From positions 2,294,001 through 2,358,000 of the forward strand of contig NZ_CP019699.1 of assembly GCF_002005165.1 (NCBI RefSeq): DNA of 64,000 bases, read 5' to 3'. Every line of letters starts with the position of its first letter. Positions within the stretch are counted from its first letter, which is position 1. Source of the DNA: Novibacillus thermophilus (GTDB lineage Bacteria > Bacillota > Bacilli > Thermoactinomycetales > Novibacillaceae). The notes beneath the pieces were generated by a model. The model saw nothing but the letters and a program-made list of their open reading frames with translations, was not told where the DNA came from and made no database searches. The position numbers and the translations under genes were made by a program. Shown in pieces: positions 41,101-51,660 of the stretch.

Positions 41101-43134
41101 ATGGTAGAGGAACACAAAAAGCAGGAATTAAAGCGCAAAAAAGTGATGTACACCCGTCTACACGTGTTGTGGCTCGCCATCTTTTTGCTGTTTGCCGTCC
41201 TGATCTTGAGACTGAGCGTCGTGCAGTTGGTCGACGGAGAAGAGTACTTAAAAAAAGCTGAAGAAAACAACATTAAAAAAATACCGACTGTCGCACCGCG
41301 AGGAATAATTTACGACCGCAAAGGGAAAGAACTGGTGACGAACGAACCGATTTTTACGGCGATGTACATCGAGACGAACCATTCCGATGACGTGAAAATA
41401 GAAATGGCAAAAAATCTGGCGGAGCTCCTGGACATGGAGGCGGCCGACGTGTTGGAAGCGATGGACGTCGGGGTGAACCTGGATGGCCAAAAAGTGGAAC
41501 CGAAGCAGCCTCGGTACACGCTAAAGAAAATTAAAGCCGGATTGACGGAAGAACAAGTGGCGAAAATTCGCGAGAGGCCCGAAAAGTTCCCAGGCGTGAA
41601 CGTCGTGTACGAGCCGAAGCGCTTATACCGCGACGACACGTTCGCCGTGCAGACCATCGGGTACGTCCGCTCTTTTTCCGGTTCGCAACAGCTGGATAAG
41701 TACAAGGAAATAGAAGAGAAGAATCCCGATGAGTACCTGGACTGGGAACAAGTCGGCAATGACGGCATCGAGTACGCCTATCAGGACGAATTGCGCGGCA
41801 AACACGGATCTAAACTGGTGCGAGTGGATGCCCAAGGGCGCATTGTGGAAGAGCTGGAAAACGAAAATCCGGAGATCGGACATTCCCTTTACTTAAACCT
41901 TGATGAAACAATTCAGTTGGAAGGGGAGAAGTTTGTCGAGAGCCACTTGCGCAAGCTGCGTTCGTGGGAAATGGGGCGCTATCGGGCGCCGCATGCCAAG
42001 AACGCGTACGCCGTGATGATGGAAGTCGACACGGGTAAAGTGCGGGCGATGATCAGCTATCCGGACTACGACCCAAACGTCTGGCAAGGTAAAATATCGG
42101 AAAAATTTTTAGAGGAAGAAATCAAATACGTCGGTAAAAACGGGACGATCACGTCCGTGCCGCCGGATGTGCGCGGGTCTAGCAATCCAGATGTGGAGAT
42201 CAACCGTCATCCGTGGTCCATCCTGCCCATGGGGTCAACTTACAAGCCGCTCAACATATTGATGATGTTAAACGAAGGGATCATTGGCCCTTACACAGGT
42301 TTCAACGACCGGGGCGCTTACCATTACGCCCGTTCGACGAACCCGGTCAGGAACGACAATTCCCACGCTTACGGCTATTTAAACCCGAGGACCGCTTTGA
42401 TGAAGTCGTCGAACGTGTACATGGCCTGGACGGGGCACCAGTTCTACCGGAGAACTGGCGGTGAAGACGGAGATGCCTTGGACATTCTGTCGAAGTACAA
42501 TCAGCAGTTTGGGCTGTTTACGTCCACCGGCGTCGATTTGCCAGGGGAAAGTAAAGGAAATGAAGATTACATTGATATGGTTGAAAATGGAAGCAACAGT
42601 GTGCTCGGGGCGACAGTTTTGGCTTCCTTCGGGCAAGCGCAGCGTCCGACCGCGCTGCAGCTGGCGCAGTTTGCGGCGACCATTGCCAACGACGGGGTGC
42701 GCATGCAGCCCCAACTCGTTGATAAAATTGTCGACAGTGAAGGAAACGTCGTCCAGGAGATTGAACCGAAGGTGATGAGTAAAGCGGACGACATCAAACA
42801 AGAGTATTTTGACGTCGTGCAGGATGGGATGGAATTGGTGACGTCAAGCGGGGGGACGGCGAGATCGCTGTTCCGCAATTTGCCGCACAAAGTAGCCGCC
42901 AAAACGGGAACATCTGAGCAAGACATTCCGATCTACGACGGCGATCGATTCGTAAGGTTAAAAAGAGTGGAAAACTCCGTGATGGTTGCCTACTATCCCG
43001 CTGACGACCCGAAAGTGGCGGTCGCCGCCGTCGTGCCAGAAGGCGGCTACGGTTCCCGCGGCGCCGGACCGATCGTCGAAAAACTGTTGGAACTTTACCA
43101 ACGTGAGTTTATGGATAAAAAGGAAAGTGTATGA
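41101..43134 (+). CDS. Penicillin-binding protein 2 class transpeptidase
   Basis: A 677-residue class B PBP that cross-links peptidoglycan. A short cytoplasmic basic start is followed by one membrane helix (LHVLWLAIFLLFAVLILRL), the dimerisation domain (RGIIYDRKGKELVTN...), and the transpeptidase domain with Ser379 in STYK, SSN at 436-438 and KTG at 601-603. It resembles B. subtilis PbpA/PbpH, elongation or germination PBPs. The start is ATG 41101. No rodA or shape gene adjoins, so elongation versus spore role is open. A hairpin follows. Confidence 0.9.
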   Translation: MVEEHKKQELKRKKVMYTRLHVLWLAIFLLFAVLILRLSVVQLVDGEEYLKKAEENNIKKIPTVAPRGIIYDRKGKELVTNEPIFTAMYIETNHSDDVKIEMAKNLAELLDMEAADVLEAMDVGVNLDGQKVEPKQPRYTLKKIKAGLTEEQVAKIRERPEKFPGVNVVYEPKRLYRDDTFAVQTIGYVRSFSGSQQLDKYKEIEEKNPDEYLDWEQVGNDGIEYAYQDELRGKHGSKLVRVDAQGRIVEELENENPEIGHSLYLNLDETIQLEGEKFVESHLRKLRSWEMGRYRAPHAKNAYAVMMEVDTGKVRAMISYPDYDPNVWQGKISEKFLEEEIKYVGKNGTITSVPPDVRGSSNPDVEINRHPWSILPMGSTYKPLNILMMLNEGIIGPYTGFNDRGAYHYARSTNPVRNDNSHAYGYLNPRTALMKSSNVYMAWTGHQFYRRTGGEDGDALDILSKYNQQFGLFTSTGVDLPGESKGNEDYIDMVENGSNSVLGATVLASFGQAQRPTALQLAQFAATIANDGVRMQPQLVDKIVDSEGNVVQEIEPKVMSKADDIKQEYFDVVQDGMELVTSSGGTARSLFRNLPHKVAAKTGTSEQDIPIYDGDRFVRLKRVENSVMVAYYPADDPKVAVAAVVPEGGYGSRGAGPIVEKLLELYQREFMDKKESV

Positions 43135-43145
43135 AAGCAAAGTTG

Positions 43146-43171
43146 ACGGGTTCGCCCGAAGGCGAACCCGT
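43146..43171. terminator. Terminator shared by PBP2 and gamma-SASP genes
   Basis: ACGGGTTCGCC / GGCGAACCCGT, 11-bp perfect stem with CGAA tetraloop between the two converging genes; T-runs on both sides are weak. Confidence 0.65.
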
Positions 43172-43188
43172 ATCTTAAACAGAGGTTG

Positions 43189-43362
43189 TTACTGTTGGTT
43201 TTGCTGCTTCTTCTGTTGTGATTTTTGGTTTTGTTGGCGAATTTCTTGGGCATCCGTTTCAGCAGCAAATTCATTTTCATTGCCGCCTTGGGCTGCTTGC
43301 TGGTTCTTCTGACGAACTTGTTGGGCGTTCGTCTTAGCAGCACCTTTCGGTTGGTAAGCCAT
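43189..43362 (-). CDS. sspE: Gamma-type small acid-soluble spore protein
   Basis: A 57-residue, Gln/Asn-rich spore amino-acid store. It begins MAYQPKGAAKTNAQQVRQKN and carries the duplicated germination-protease region (GGNENEFAAETDAQEIRQQN) with one cleavage-site copy, ending in Gln-Lys repeats. B. subtilis SspE is 84 residues with two repeats, so this is a short version. ATG 43362 follows ACGGAGGTGA. Confidence 0.88.
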   Translation of the reverse strand: MAYQPKGAAKTNAQQVRQKNQQAAQGGNENEFAAETDAQEIRQQNQKSQQKKQQNQQ

Positions 43363-43444
43363 AGTATCACCTCCGTTGTCGGTTATTGTGTCCAAGTCGG
43401 GATGATTCAATCCGCATTTTTTCTTTTTTGTGTGGTGTCATAGT

Positions 43445-44302
43445 ATGAACGATCGCCTTTGGCTGTGGGTCGTAAAGGGCCTGCCAAAGCGCGCGCTGTC
43501 GCGCCTCTTTGGCAAAGTGGCCTGCCAAGGCTGGACCCGTCACTTTATTCCCCTCTACATCAAACGGTACAAAATTGATACGAGCGAATTGAGCAAAGAC
43601 ATTGCGGAATACGCGCACCTGACGGATTTTTTCGCGCGGCAGCTCAAGGCTCAATCGCGGCAGGTCGCTCCGGGGGAGGACCGTGTTACAAGCCCTGTGG
43701 ACGGTACGGTTACGGGATTCGGAAAGATCGACGGTCACCGGCTCATTCAGGCCAAGGGACGCGACTATACGCTGGAGGAGCTGTTTCGAGGAGCTGAAGA
43801 AAAGGCAGCAGCCTTTCTAGACGGTCAATTTTTGACCTTGTACTTAAGTCCCGCCGACTACCACAGGGTTCACGCCCCTGTTTCCGGTCGTGTGACGGAG
43901 ATGGTTTACCAGCCCGGTACACTGTTTCCAGTCAATGGGCGCGGGATACGGTTAGTCGAGCGGCTATTTGTGAACAACGAACGGGTGACGACGTTTTTGT
44001 CGACCCATTTCGGCGAGGTGGCGATCGTCAAAGTGGGCGCCATGAATGTCGGCAGTGTAAAAGTCGCCTACGACGAGAACGTTCAAACCAACCGTAAGCG
44101 AAAGAAAGGGAAAAAGCGTACATACGAGCCGCCTGTCGCCGTTCGGAAAGGAGAGGAAATCGGCTGGTTTGAGTTCGGTTCGACGGTCATCCTACTGTTT
44201 CCACGCCATACGGTCACGTTTTTGCCCGATTTAAAGCCTGGGTCTTCTGTACGCATGGGGGAGACGATCGGACGGGTTTTAAACTGCGAAGGGGGAATTT
44301 GA
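43445..44302 (+). CDS. psd: Phosphatidylserine decarboxylase
   Basis: A 285-residue proenzyme making phosphatidylethanolamine. Cleavage before the Ser of FGST (Ser246) creates the pyruvoyl group and the alpha chain. Other features are FFARQLKAQSR, SPVDGTV, LSPADYHRVHAPVSG and VGAMNVGSV. The motif is FGST rather than the usual LGST, as in many Firmicutes. ATG 43445 is preferred, though a GTG at 43430 is in frame. The rhomboid gene follows with no gap. Confidence 0.93.
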   Translation: MNDRLWLWVVKGLPKRALSRLFGKVACQGWTRHFIPLYIKRYKIDTSELSKDIAEYAHLTDFFARQLKAQSRQVAPGEDRVTSPVDGTVTGFGKIDGHRLIQAKGRDYTLEELFRGAEEKAAAFLDGQFLTLYLSPADYHRVHAPVSGRVTEMVYQPGTLFPVNGRGIRLVERLFVNNERVTTFLSTHFGEVAIVKVGAMNVGSVKVAYDENVQTNRKRKKGKKRTYEPPVAVRKGEEIGWFEFGSTVILLFPRHTVTFLPDLKPGSSVRMGETIGRVLNCEGGI

Positions 44303-44905
44303 TTGTTCCGGCAACCTGCCTCAACCTTTCAGTCGTATCGCCGACAGTTTCCTGTGGTTACGGGTATTTTAGCTGTTCAACTGATTGTCTTTGTCGTCAT
44401 GACGGCGAGCGGCGGCACGACGAATCCCGAAGTGCTCGTCCGCTTCGGCGCCAAAGTGAATGACCTGATCGATCAGGGGCAGTGGTGGCGGCTGGTGACA
44501 CCCATTTTGATCCATATCGGTCTGATCCACCTCCTGTTCAACAGTTTCGCTTTATACATTTTCGGTCCGACAGCGGAATGGCTGTTCGGGCGGTTTCGTT
44601 TCTTCCTGTTTTATGGACTGGCCGGTTTCGGGGGCAACGTCGCCAGTTATTGGTTTAACCCGTATTCCGTTAGCGCAGGGGCATCCGGTGCCATTTACGG
44701 TTTATTCGGCATGTATGTGTACTTGTACTGGCGTGCCAAGCGATTGGTCGATCCGGATGTGGGGAAAGGCATTGTGGCGCTCGTCGTGATCAACCTTCTT
44801 TTGAGCTTCAGCCACGGGATCGATCTGGCCGCCCACCTCGGCGGGCTCATAACCGGTTTTATTCTGACACCTGTCTTCATGAGGCACGCAAGGCAACGTC
44901 TGTAA
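44303..44905 (+). CDS. Rhomboid-family intramembrane serine protease
   Basis: A 200-residue membrane protease of six helices. Catalytic Ser128 (AGASGAIYG) and His178 (DLAAHLGGLITG) are in place, as are the WR loop (GQWWRLVTPILIHIGLIHLLFN) and the HxxxN motif. TTG 44303 starts directly at the psd stop with GAAGGGGG upstream, so the two are co-translated. Substrates unknown. Confidence 0.9.
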   Translation: MFRQPASTFQSYRRQFPVVTGILAVQLIVFVVMTASGGTTNPEVLVRFGAKVNDLIDQGQWWRLVTPILIHIGLIHLLFNSFALYIFGPTAEWLFGRFRFFLFYGLAGFGGNVASYWFNPYSVSAGASGAIYGLFGMYVYLYWRAKRLVDPDVGKGIVALVVINLLLSFSHGIDLAAHLGGLITGFILTPVFMRHARQRL

Positions 44906-44964
44906 AAATAGCTTCCACCCATATCCCCTCTCGATGTTGGTTACCCTATGGAGGAAACCGGCAC

Positions 44965-46206
44965 ATGGGTGGGGATTTTTTGCAACTTCTTGGAAGAACC
45001 GATCTGCTTGACCGACAAGCGAAACTGTTACTCGTCATCAGTACGTTGTTCGCCATGTCAACGGCACTGTCCAATACGTTTGTAAACGTGTATCTGTGGC
45101 GGATCAAAAGCGATTACGCGGTCATCGGCTACTTTAACCTGTTCCACTACCTAGCCATGGCAGCCGCATTTGTGCTGGGCGGAAAGCTGGCAAAAAATGT
45201 GGACCGGGTTGTGGCGATTCGCCTCGGCGTCCTCATACATGCTCTGTTTTACTTGACAGTGCTGTGGCTGGGAAAGTCGTCAGCTCAGTACATCGCGGGA
45301 TTGGGTATTTTTTTGGGGATCGGCGCCGGGTTTTTCTGGCTGGCCTTCAACGTGCTGTACTTTGAAATTACGAACAGGGATAACCGGGACATATTTAACG
45401 GCGTCGACGGACTGCTTACGTCAGGAGCCGGTATTGTAGCCCCTGTCTTCTCTGGATGGCTGATTACGCGGTTAAACGACTTGGTGGGATACCGGATTAT
45501 TTTTGCCGTGTCGTTCGCCATTTTCGCCATCGCCGTCGGCGTGAGTCTCTTTTTAAAGAGGCGGGACGCCCGCGGCCAGTACAGATTGGATCGCATTTTT
45601 CGATTGAGCGCGCGGCGCGGGGGGCATTGGTTTTGGGTCAGTCTGGCAATGGTGGCCCAAGGGGTGCGGGAAGGAGTCTTCGTCTTTTTGATCGGGTTAC
45701 TCATTTTTGTGATGACGGACAACGAACTCATTTTGGGAAGTTTTGCGACGGTGTCGTCCTTCGTCTCCCTTGTCGCTTTTTTTGTCGTGGGGAGGGCGTT
45801 GAAGAAGCGGTGGCGCAATACCTTCATGGTCGTCGGTGCCGGGTTGCTCGGTGTGGTCGTATTGCCGTTTGTGTTTAAAGCTGGCACTCTCCAGTTGTTC
45901 ATTCTCGGCGTCGGAGCCGCCCTGTTTTATCCGATGTACTATGTTCCGTTGACGTCGAAAGTGTTTGACGTCATCGGAGAGTCGCAAAAAACGGCCAAAC
46001 TGCGCGTCGAGTACGTCGTCACGCGCGAGCTGGCCCTCAATGTCGGCAGAGTGGCCAGTATCGCTTTATTTCTCATCGTCGTCAGCCGCACGACGGAAGT
46101 CGATCACCTCAAGTGGATCTTGTTTGCCGTCGGCTTTGCGCAAGTATTCGCTGCGCTGTTCATGCGTCGCGTCCACGTCGTTCCCGTGGAGGACCGGTCG
46201 GCCTGA
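44965..46206 (+). CDS. MFS transporter
   Basis: A 413-residue protein with twelve hydrophobic segments and MFS-like repeats, including LGGKLAKNVDRVVAIRLGVLIHA and FWLAFNVLYFEITNRDNRDIFNG. The latter motif occurs in a Firmicute MFS group of unknown substrate. It follows the rhomboid gene by 59 bases, perhaps in one operon with psd. ATG 44965 behind TATGGAGGAAACC. Confidence 0.8.
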   Translation: MGGDFLQLLGRTDLLDRQAKLLLVISTLFAMSTALSNTFVNVYLWRIKSDYAVIGYFNLFHYLAMAAAFVLGGKLAKNVDRVVAIRLGVLIHALFYLTVLWLGKSSAQYIAGLGIFLGIGAGFFWLAFNVLYFEITNRDNRDIFNGVDGLLTSGAGIVAPVFSGWLITRLNDLVGYRIIFAVSFAIFAIAVGVSLFLKRRDARGQYRLDRIFRLSARRGGHWFWVSLAMVAQGVREGVFVFLIGLLIFVMTDNELILGSFATVSSFVSLVAFFVVGRALKKRWRNTFMVVGAGLLGVVVLPFVFKAGTLQLFILGVGAALFYPMYYVPLTSKVFDVIGESQKTAKLRVEYVVTRELALNVGRVASIALFLIVVSRTTEVDHLKWILFAVGFAQVFAALFMRRVHVVPVEDRSA

Positions 46207-46226
46207 GCGGTTGTCCTGTTTTACTG

Positions 46227-46565
46227 CTAGATTTTTTGGGCGAGATGGGTTGTCACAGGGTAGTAGTACGGTTCACCTCTCAAGCTCTTCACGACAGCGA
46301 CGACGGTACAGATGACATACACCACAAAAAAGAAAGGCAGCAATAGCCAGCCGATGACGATGATGACTAACAATGTTGAAATAAACTCAGCGACCATAAA
46401 ACCGAGGTGGAACAAGAGTGCCTCCTTGGCGTGGTGTCGCACGAAAGAGGAGTCTCTTTTTAACAAGTAGATGACGAGGGGGAGCAGAACAGGGAAAAAA
46501 GCAGCACTAGCGTGACTCAACACAGCTAGCAGTTTCTCTTCCCCGGTGTACGTGTCAGAATCCAT
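46227..46565 (-). CDS. DUF4870 small membrane protein
   Basis: A 112-residue protein with three hydrophobic helices, the DUF4870 pattern: GEEKLLAVLSHASAAFFPVLLPLVIYLLKRDSSFVRHHAKEAL. Function of the family is unknown. ATG 46565 with GGAGGG upstream. It converges on the MFS transporter with 20 bases between stops. Confidence 0.85.
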   Translation of the reverse strand: MDSDTYTGEEKLLAVLSHASAAFFPVLLPLVIYLLKRDSSFVRHHAKEALLFHLGFMVAEFISTLLVIIVIGWLLLPFFFVVYVICTVVAVVKSLRGEPYYYPVTTHLAQKI

Positions 46566-46651
46566 GACGGCCCTCCACTTGTAAATGACGTCTTGATTTG
46601 AACCCAGTATACCGTAAATACCGCCTTAACAAAAGGTGGGATTTCGCATCT

Positions 46652-46679
46652 TTGACATCTTATAGCGGTGTGCTACAAT
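46652..46679 (+). promoter_or_regulatory. Sigma-A promoter of greA
   Basis: TTGACA (46652-46657), 16-base spacer, extended TGCTACAAT with TACAAT at 46674-46679. Confidence 0.75.
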
Positions 46680-46746
46680 AGGGCGAGATAAGTCAGAAGA
46701 GTCACATTGAACGCCTGTCGTTCCATCACATTAAGGAGAGGTTGTT

Positions 46747-47223
46747 ATGGCAGATAAAAAAGAGGTCCTGCTCACTGAAGAAGGTCTAGCCAAAATTCAA
46801 GAGGAGTTAGATCAACTGAAAACCGTGAGGAGACAAGAGGTAGCGGTCAGGCTGAAAGAAGCGATTGCGCAAGGGGATTTAAGTGAGAACTCGGAGTACG
46901 ACTCAGCAAAGGAAGAACAGGCCTTCATAGAAAATAGAATTGCAACCTTGGAGATGATGGTGCGCAATGCCAAAATCATCAACCAGGATGAACAGGATAA
47001 AGACGTCGTCAGTGTCGGGACAAAAGTCAAAATACAGGAAATGCCGGAGGGCGATGTTGAAGTCTACACGATCGTCGGAAGTGCTGAATCCGATCCGCTA
47101 GAAGGAAAAATATCGAACGAGTCCCCTATCGGTGCGGAGTTAATCGGCAAAAGGAAAGGGGACACGGTCTCCGTGCCAACTCCGGACGGCACGTTGCAGT
47201 TTAAAATCCTGGAGATCAATTGA
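46747..47223 (+). CDS. greA: Transcription elongation factor GreA
   Basis: A 158-residue factor that enters the RNA polymerase secondary channel and stimulates transcript cleavage in stalled complexes. The N-terminal coiled coil carries the acidic tip DLSENSEYDSAKEEQ; the C-terminal FKBP-like domain follows (VEVYTIVGSAESDPLEGKISNESPIGAELIG). ATG 46747 with AAGGAG. It has its own sigma-A promoter and terminator. Confidence 0.95.
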   Translation: MADKKEVLLTEEGLAKIQEELDQLKTVRRQEVAVRLKEAIAQGDLSENSEYDSAKEEQAFIENRIATLEMMVRNAKIINQDEQDKDVVSVGTKVKIQEMPEGDVEVYTIVGSAESDPLEGKISNESPIGAELIGKRKGDTVSVPTPDGTLQFKILEIN

Positions 47224-47226
47224 ATG

Positions 47227-47252
47227 CCGGTTACGGAGTTAACCGGTTTTCC
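47227..47252 (+). terminator. Terminator of greA
   Basis: CCGGTTA / TAACCGG stem with TTTTCC tail. Confidence 0.7.
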
Positions 47253-47329
47253 TATGTTGTCGAGGCTGTTACTATAAACGGTGTTGGTTAAGCATACTAC
47301 GATTATACACTGATGGAGGTTGTACGTGC

Positions 47330-50209
47330 ATGGCGACTGAAGGCACCAAGGGAAAACAGTCCCCATGGGAGACGGTTTACGGTCCGAACCTTGGCTATTT
47401 CAATGCACTGTACGAAATGTACCGACAAAATCCCGGCTCTATCGATGACGACGTGAAACGGTTGTTTGAACAGTGGGGAGCTCCACCCGTGGCGTTGAAC
47501 GGGAAGTCGGGAACGCCCGTCGATACTGTGGGGATGGCAGATGACGTGAAAGTGGTCGCCGCAGAACAGTTGGCGCGAAACATTCGCACCTACGGCCACT
47601 TAGCGGCCAAAACGAGTCCGTTGAAGTACAATGAACGGACGGATACGCGATTGATCGATCCATCGGCTTACAATCTGAGCGAGGCCGACTTAATCGCAAT
47701 TCCGGCCCAAGTTGTCTGGCCCGAAGCTCCGGAGAACGTAGAAACTGCTTTGGATGCCATCAATTTCTTGAGGAAGGTGTACACGGAGACGATCTCCTTT
47801 GAGTTCAGTCACGTCCACGACGTCGAGGAACAGCAGTGGCTGTACCGCATGGTGGAATCAAGGGCGATTTACCGCCGATTATCAAAGGAAGAGCGCATCG
47901 CCCTTTTGCGTAGACTGACGGAAGTGGAGTGTTTTGAGAAGTTTTTACACCGTACGTTTGTCGGACAGAAGCGGTTTTCCATCGAAGGCATCGACATGCT
48001 CGTCCCGATCATTGACGAAATTGTCCGAGAAGGGATGTTGAACGGCGCTCGGGACATCATGATCGGAATGGCTCACCGCGGCCGATTGAACGTGCTGGCC
48101 CACGTCCTCGGCAAGTCGTATGAAAAGATTTTCTCAGAGTTCCACCTCTCGCCGAATAAGGAACTCGTCCCGTCGGAAGGTTCGATGGGAATCAACTACG
48201 GCTGGACCGGTGATGTGAAGTACCACTTAGGCGCCAACCGGTCACTGGAAGAAGATGAAGTCCGAGCCCGGTTGACGTTGGCCAACAACCCGAGCCACCT
48301 GGAATTTGTAAACCCAGTGGTGGAAGGCTTCGCCCGGGCGGCGCAAGAGGACCGCAGTCATGCCGGCGCACCCCAACAGGACGTCTCTCGGGCACTGGCC
48401 ATTTTGGTTCACGGCGATGCGGCATTTCCCGGTGAGGGCATTGTGGCCGAGACGTTGAACATGAGCCGGTTGAAGGGCTATCAGACGGGCGGGACGATTC
48501 ACATTATCGCCAACAACGGCATCGGGTTTACGACAGAGAGCTCAGATGCCAGATCGACGACGTACGCCAGTGATTTGGCAAAGGGGTTTGAGATCCCCGT
48601 CGTCCACGTCAACGCAGACGATCCGGAAGCGTGTCTTGCAGCCGTGTACTTGGCGTCAGAATACCGGCGCCGGTTTCATAAAGACTTTCTCATCGACTTG
48701 CGCGGGTACCGGCGTTTCGGCCACAACGAAATGGACGATCCGGAAGTGACACAGCCCCAGCTGTACGCCGAAGTCCGCCGCCATCCGACTGTGCGCGCCC
48801 TTTATGCCGAAAAGCTGCAGGCAGAAGGGTTAGTGGGCGAAGGGCACGTGCGAGAAATGGAGCAAACCGTCCAACAAAAGCTGCGCTCGGCCTATGAAAA
48901 ACTGAAGAACCACCTGGACGAAATCGAAGAATTAAGAGGAATTCCCGAAAAAGTGTCCACGCGCTTACCGAAGGTGAAAACGGCGGTTCCCCTGGACAAA
49001 CTGCGTGACATGAACACCGCCCTGCTAAAGCGACCGAAGGGGTTTAACACGTACCCGAAGTTGGAACGGATCTTAAAGCGCCGTGCCACGGCACTGGACG
49101 ACAACGGCAAAGTCGACTGGGCTTTAGCGGAAACGTTGGCGTTTGCCACAATCTTGGCTGACGGGCAAGCGATTCGGTTGACAGGACAGGATTCAGAACG
49201 GGGAACGTTTGCTCACCGGCACCTCGTGCTGCACGATATCGAAACGGGGGAGACGTATTCGCCTCTGCAGGCACTTCCCCATGCCCGTGCGTCTTTTGCC
49301 ATTCACAACAGTCCCCTTTCGGAAGCGTCTGTCCTCGGTTTTGAATACGGCTATAACGTGTTTGCTCCCGAAACGTTCGTCATATGGGAAGCCCAGTACG
49401 GCGATTTTGCCAATGCGGCACAAGTGATCATTGACCAATTCGTCGCGGCCGGCAGGGCCAAATGGGCTCAGCGGTCCAGTCTCGTCATGCTGCTGCCCCA
49501 CGGGTACGAAGGACAAGGGCCTGAGCATTCGAGCGCCCGCATGGAACGTTTCCTGCAACTGTCAGGTGAAAACAACTGGACCATCGCCAACTTAACGAGT
49601 GCGGCCCAGTACTTTCACATTTTGCGGCGACAGGCCAAAATTGCAGGGAGAGACGAGGCGCGTCCCTTGATCATCATGACCCCGAAGAGTTTGATCCGCA
49701 ACCCTTACACGGCTTCCAAAGGGAATGAACTGAGCGAAGGACGCTTTCAGTTTCTGTTGGAACAACCGGGATTGGGACGAAAGCCAGATCGCGTCGAACG
49801 CTTAATTTTCTGCACTGGAAAAGTGGGCGTCGATTTGGCCGCGGCCATCGAGACAGGCCAATTCGACGGCGATGCGCTGGATTGGCTGCACATTGTGCGG
49901 GTGGAGCAGCTGTACCCGTTCCCCGAAGAAGAGCTGAAGGACGTGATCAGCCGTTACGGCCGCGTGAAAGAAATGGTCTGGGTGCAGGAAGAGCCCCAAA
50001 ATATGGGGGCATGGACGTACATGGAGCCGAGATTGAGAGCTTTAACGGACGGTCGGGTCCCTGTCCGCTTCATCGGGCGGCCTGAGCGCTCCAGTCCGGC
50101 TGAAGGCCTTCCAGACGTCCACAACATTGAGCAAGATCGCATTATTCGAGAAGCGTTTGAACGGCATGAGGCCGGAGCTCGTCTAGCTGACGGTCGTAAG
50201 TCTCGCTAG
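47330..50209 (+). CDS. odhA: 2-oxoglutarate dehydrogenase E1 component
   Basis: A 959-residue thiamine-diphosphate enzyme of the TCA cycle, decarboxylating 2-oxoglutarate and passing succinyl to E2. Early [20 protein letters not shown] is the E2-binding start; [29 protein letters not shown] (ThDP-Mg), [11 protein letters not shown] and the second-half [18 protein letters not shown] and [21 protein letters not shown] are conserved. Length 959 matches Bacillus OdhA. ATG 47330 with GGAGG. The E2 gene follows; E3 (lpd) is not here. Confidence 0.95.
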   Translation: MATEGTKGKQSPWETVYGPNLGYFNALYEMYRQNPGSIDDDVKRLFEQWGAPPVALNGKSGTPVDTVGMADDVKVVAAEQLARNIRTYGHLAAKTSPLKYNERTDTRLIDPSAYNLSEADLIAIPAQVVWPEAPENVETALDAINFLRKVYTETISFEFSHVHDVEEQQWLYRMVESRAIYRRLSKEERIALLRRLTEVECFEKFLHRTFVGQKRFSIEGIDMLVPIIDEIVREGMLNGARDIMIGMAHRGRLNVLAHVLGKSYEKIFSEFHLSPNKELVPSEGSMGINYGWTGDVKYHLGANRSLEEDEVRARLTLANNPSHLEFVNPVVEGFARAAQEDRSHAGAPQQDVSRALAILVHGDAAFPGEGIVAETLNMSRLKGYQTGGTIHIIANNGIGFTTESSDARSTTYASDLAKGFEIPVVHVNADDPEACLAAVYLASEYRRRFHKDFLIDLRGYRRFGHNEMDDPEVTQPQLYAEVRRHPTVRALYAEKLQAEGLVGEGHVREMEQTVQQKLRSAYEKLKNHLDEIEELRGIPEKVSTRLPKVKTAVPLDKLRDMNTALLKRPKGFNTYPKLERILKRRATALDDNGKVDWALAETLAFATILADGQAIRLTGQDSERGTFAHRHLVLHDIETGETYSPLQALPHARASFAIHNSPLSEASVLGFEYGYNVFAPETFVIWEAQYGDFANAAQVIIDQFVAAGRAKWAQRSSLVMLLPHGYEGQGPEHSSARMERFLQLSGENNWTIANLTSAAQYFHILRRQAKIAGRDEARPLIIMTPKSLIRNPYTASKGNELSEGRFQFLLEQPGLGRKPDRVERLIFCTGKVGVDLAAAIETGQFDGDALDWLHIVRVEQLYPFPEEELKDVISRYGRVKEMVWVQEEPQNMGAWTYMEPRLRALTDGRVPVRFIGRPERSSPAEGLPDVHNIEQDRIIREAFERHEAGARLADGRKSR

Positions 50210-50291
50210 GCTCCGGCGCAGCGAATGGCAATGCAGCAAAGAGGCGTATTCGACGCAGGAAAAATGACAACGAAGGTAGGAGGTCACGCGG

Positions 50292-51548
50292 GTGATTGAA
50301 GTTAAAGTACCGGAACTGGCCGAATCGATTACGGAAGGAACGGTTGCCAACTGGTTAAAAAAGGTGGGCGACGTCGTCAGGGAAGGGGAGGCTGTCGCGG
50401 AACTTGAAACGGATAAGGTGAACATCGAAGTAAACGCCGAAGGAGAAGGTGTTTTACACGAAATTTTAAAGCAGGTGGGAGATACGGTACAAGTAGGCGA
50501 AGTGATTGCGCTGCTGAATGAAGAAGCGGCTGAAGGGGGGAGTCCGGGAAGTGAAGAACCTTCTCCCCGCAGCGAAGAACAAGCCCGTCAACAGCCGCAA
50601 GAACAGGAGGCGGAGCAACCGCCGAAAGAACAAACGGAGAGAAAAGGCGACGCCCCTGTCATTGCTTCCCCCGCTGCGAGAAAATGGGCAAGGGAGCGGG
50701 GCATCGACTTGAGGCGAGTCCAAGGGCAAAATCCTGCCGGTCGCATTACGGCGGACGACGTGAGATCATTTGTGGAAGCACCGCCCACTGCCCCTTCACA
50801 TGGCGAGCCGGACCGCATCCCGGCGTCGCAGCCTGCGGAAGATCCTGCAAAACCGGTTGAGCGCAGACGCATGTCCAGGCGGCGGCAGACGATTGCTAAC
50901 CGACTAGTAGAAGTCCAGCAGACGGCGGCCATGCTCACGACCTTTAACGAAGTGGATATGACGGCGATTATGGACATCCGGCGGCGGCGCAAAGAGTCGT
51001 TCCGTGAAGCATACGACGTCAACCTCGGTTTTATGTCCTTCTTTACGAAAGCAGTCGTCGGCGCGTTAAAGGCCTTCCCGCTGTTAAACGCTGAAATTGA
51101 CGGTCAGGATATGCTCATCAAGAAGTACTACGACATCGGGATCGCTGTCGCTACTGACGAAGGGCTGGTCGTCCCAGTCGTCCGGGATGCCGACCGCCTC
51201 AGCTTCGCCCAGATCGAGAAGGAAATTGCTTCGCTGGCGGAAAAAGCGAGGACGAACAAACTGACGCTCAAAGAACTTCAAGGCGGGACGTTTACGATTA
51301 CGAACGGCGGCGTGTTCGGCTCGCTGTTGTCAACGCCGATCCTCAACGGCCCGCAAGTCGGGATTTTGGGCATGCATGCGATTCAGAAGCGTCCTGTCGC
51401 CGTAGGGGATACCGTCGAAATTCGCCCGATGATGTATATCGCCCTCTCGTACGATCACCGTATCGTGGACGGAAAGGAAGCCGTCAGCTTTCTCGTAAAA
51501 GTGAAAAACATGTTGGAAGATCCGGAGACATTGCTGTTAGAAGGGTAG
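50292..51548 (+). CDS. odhB: Dihydrolipoyllysine succinyltransferase, E2 of the 2-oxoglutarate complex
   Basis: A 418-residue E2: lipoyl domain (1-75) with the lipoylated Lys42 in LETDKVNI, a Pro/Glu/Gln-rich linker, peripheral-subunit-binding domain (about 115-150, [16 protein letters not shown]...GRITADDV), a second linker and the acyltransferase core with catalytic His389 in [12 protein letters not shown] 50292 behind AGGAGGTCA. A hairpin terminator closes the odhAB operon. Confidence 0.95.
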   Translation: MIEVKVPELAESITEGTVANWLKKVGDVVREGEAVAELETDKVNIEVNAEGEGVLHEILKQVGDTVQVGEVIALLNEEAAEGGSPGSEEPSPRSEEQARQQPQEQEAEQPPKEQTERKGDAPVIASPAARKWARERGIDLRRVQGQNPAGRITADDVRSFVEAPPTAPSHGEPDRIPASQPAEDPAKPVERRRMSRRRQTIANRLVEVQQTAAMLTTFNEVDMTAIMDIRRRRKESFREAYDVNLGFMSFFTKAVVGALKAFPLLNAEIDGQDMLIKKYYDIGIAVATDEGLVVPVVRDADRLSFAQIEKEIASLAEKARTNKLTLKELQGGTFTITNGGVFGSLLSTPILNGPQVGILGMHAIQKRPVAVGDTVEIRPMMYIALSYDHRIVDGKEAVSFLVKVKNMLEDPETLLLEG

Positions 51549-51561
51549 CCAATGTTTCTTT

Positions 51562-51592
51562 AGCCGCCAAGTTTTACAGGCGGCTTTTTTTT
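51562..51592 (+). terminator. Terminator of odhAB
   Basis: AGCCGCC / GGCGGCT stem followed by TTTTTTTT. Confidence 0.85.
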
Positions 51593-51660
51593 GAAACCGA
51601 AAATGTCGAGGCTCAGACATTGGGAGGAAGATTGAAGTTTAAAAAGTTGTGTGACGTTCG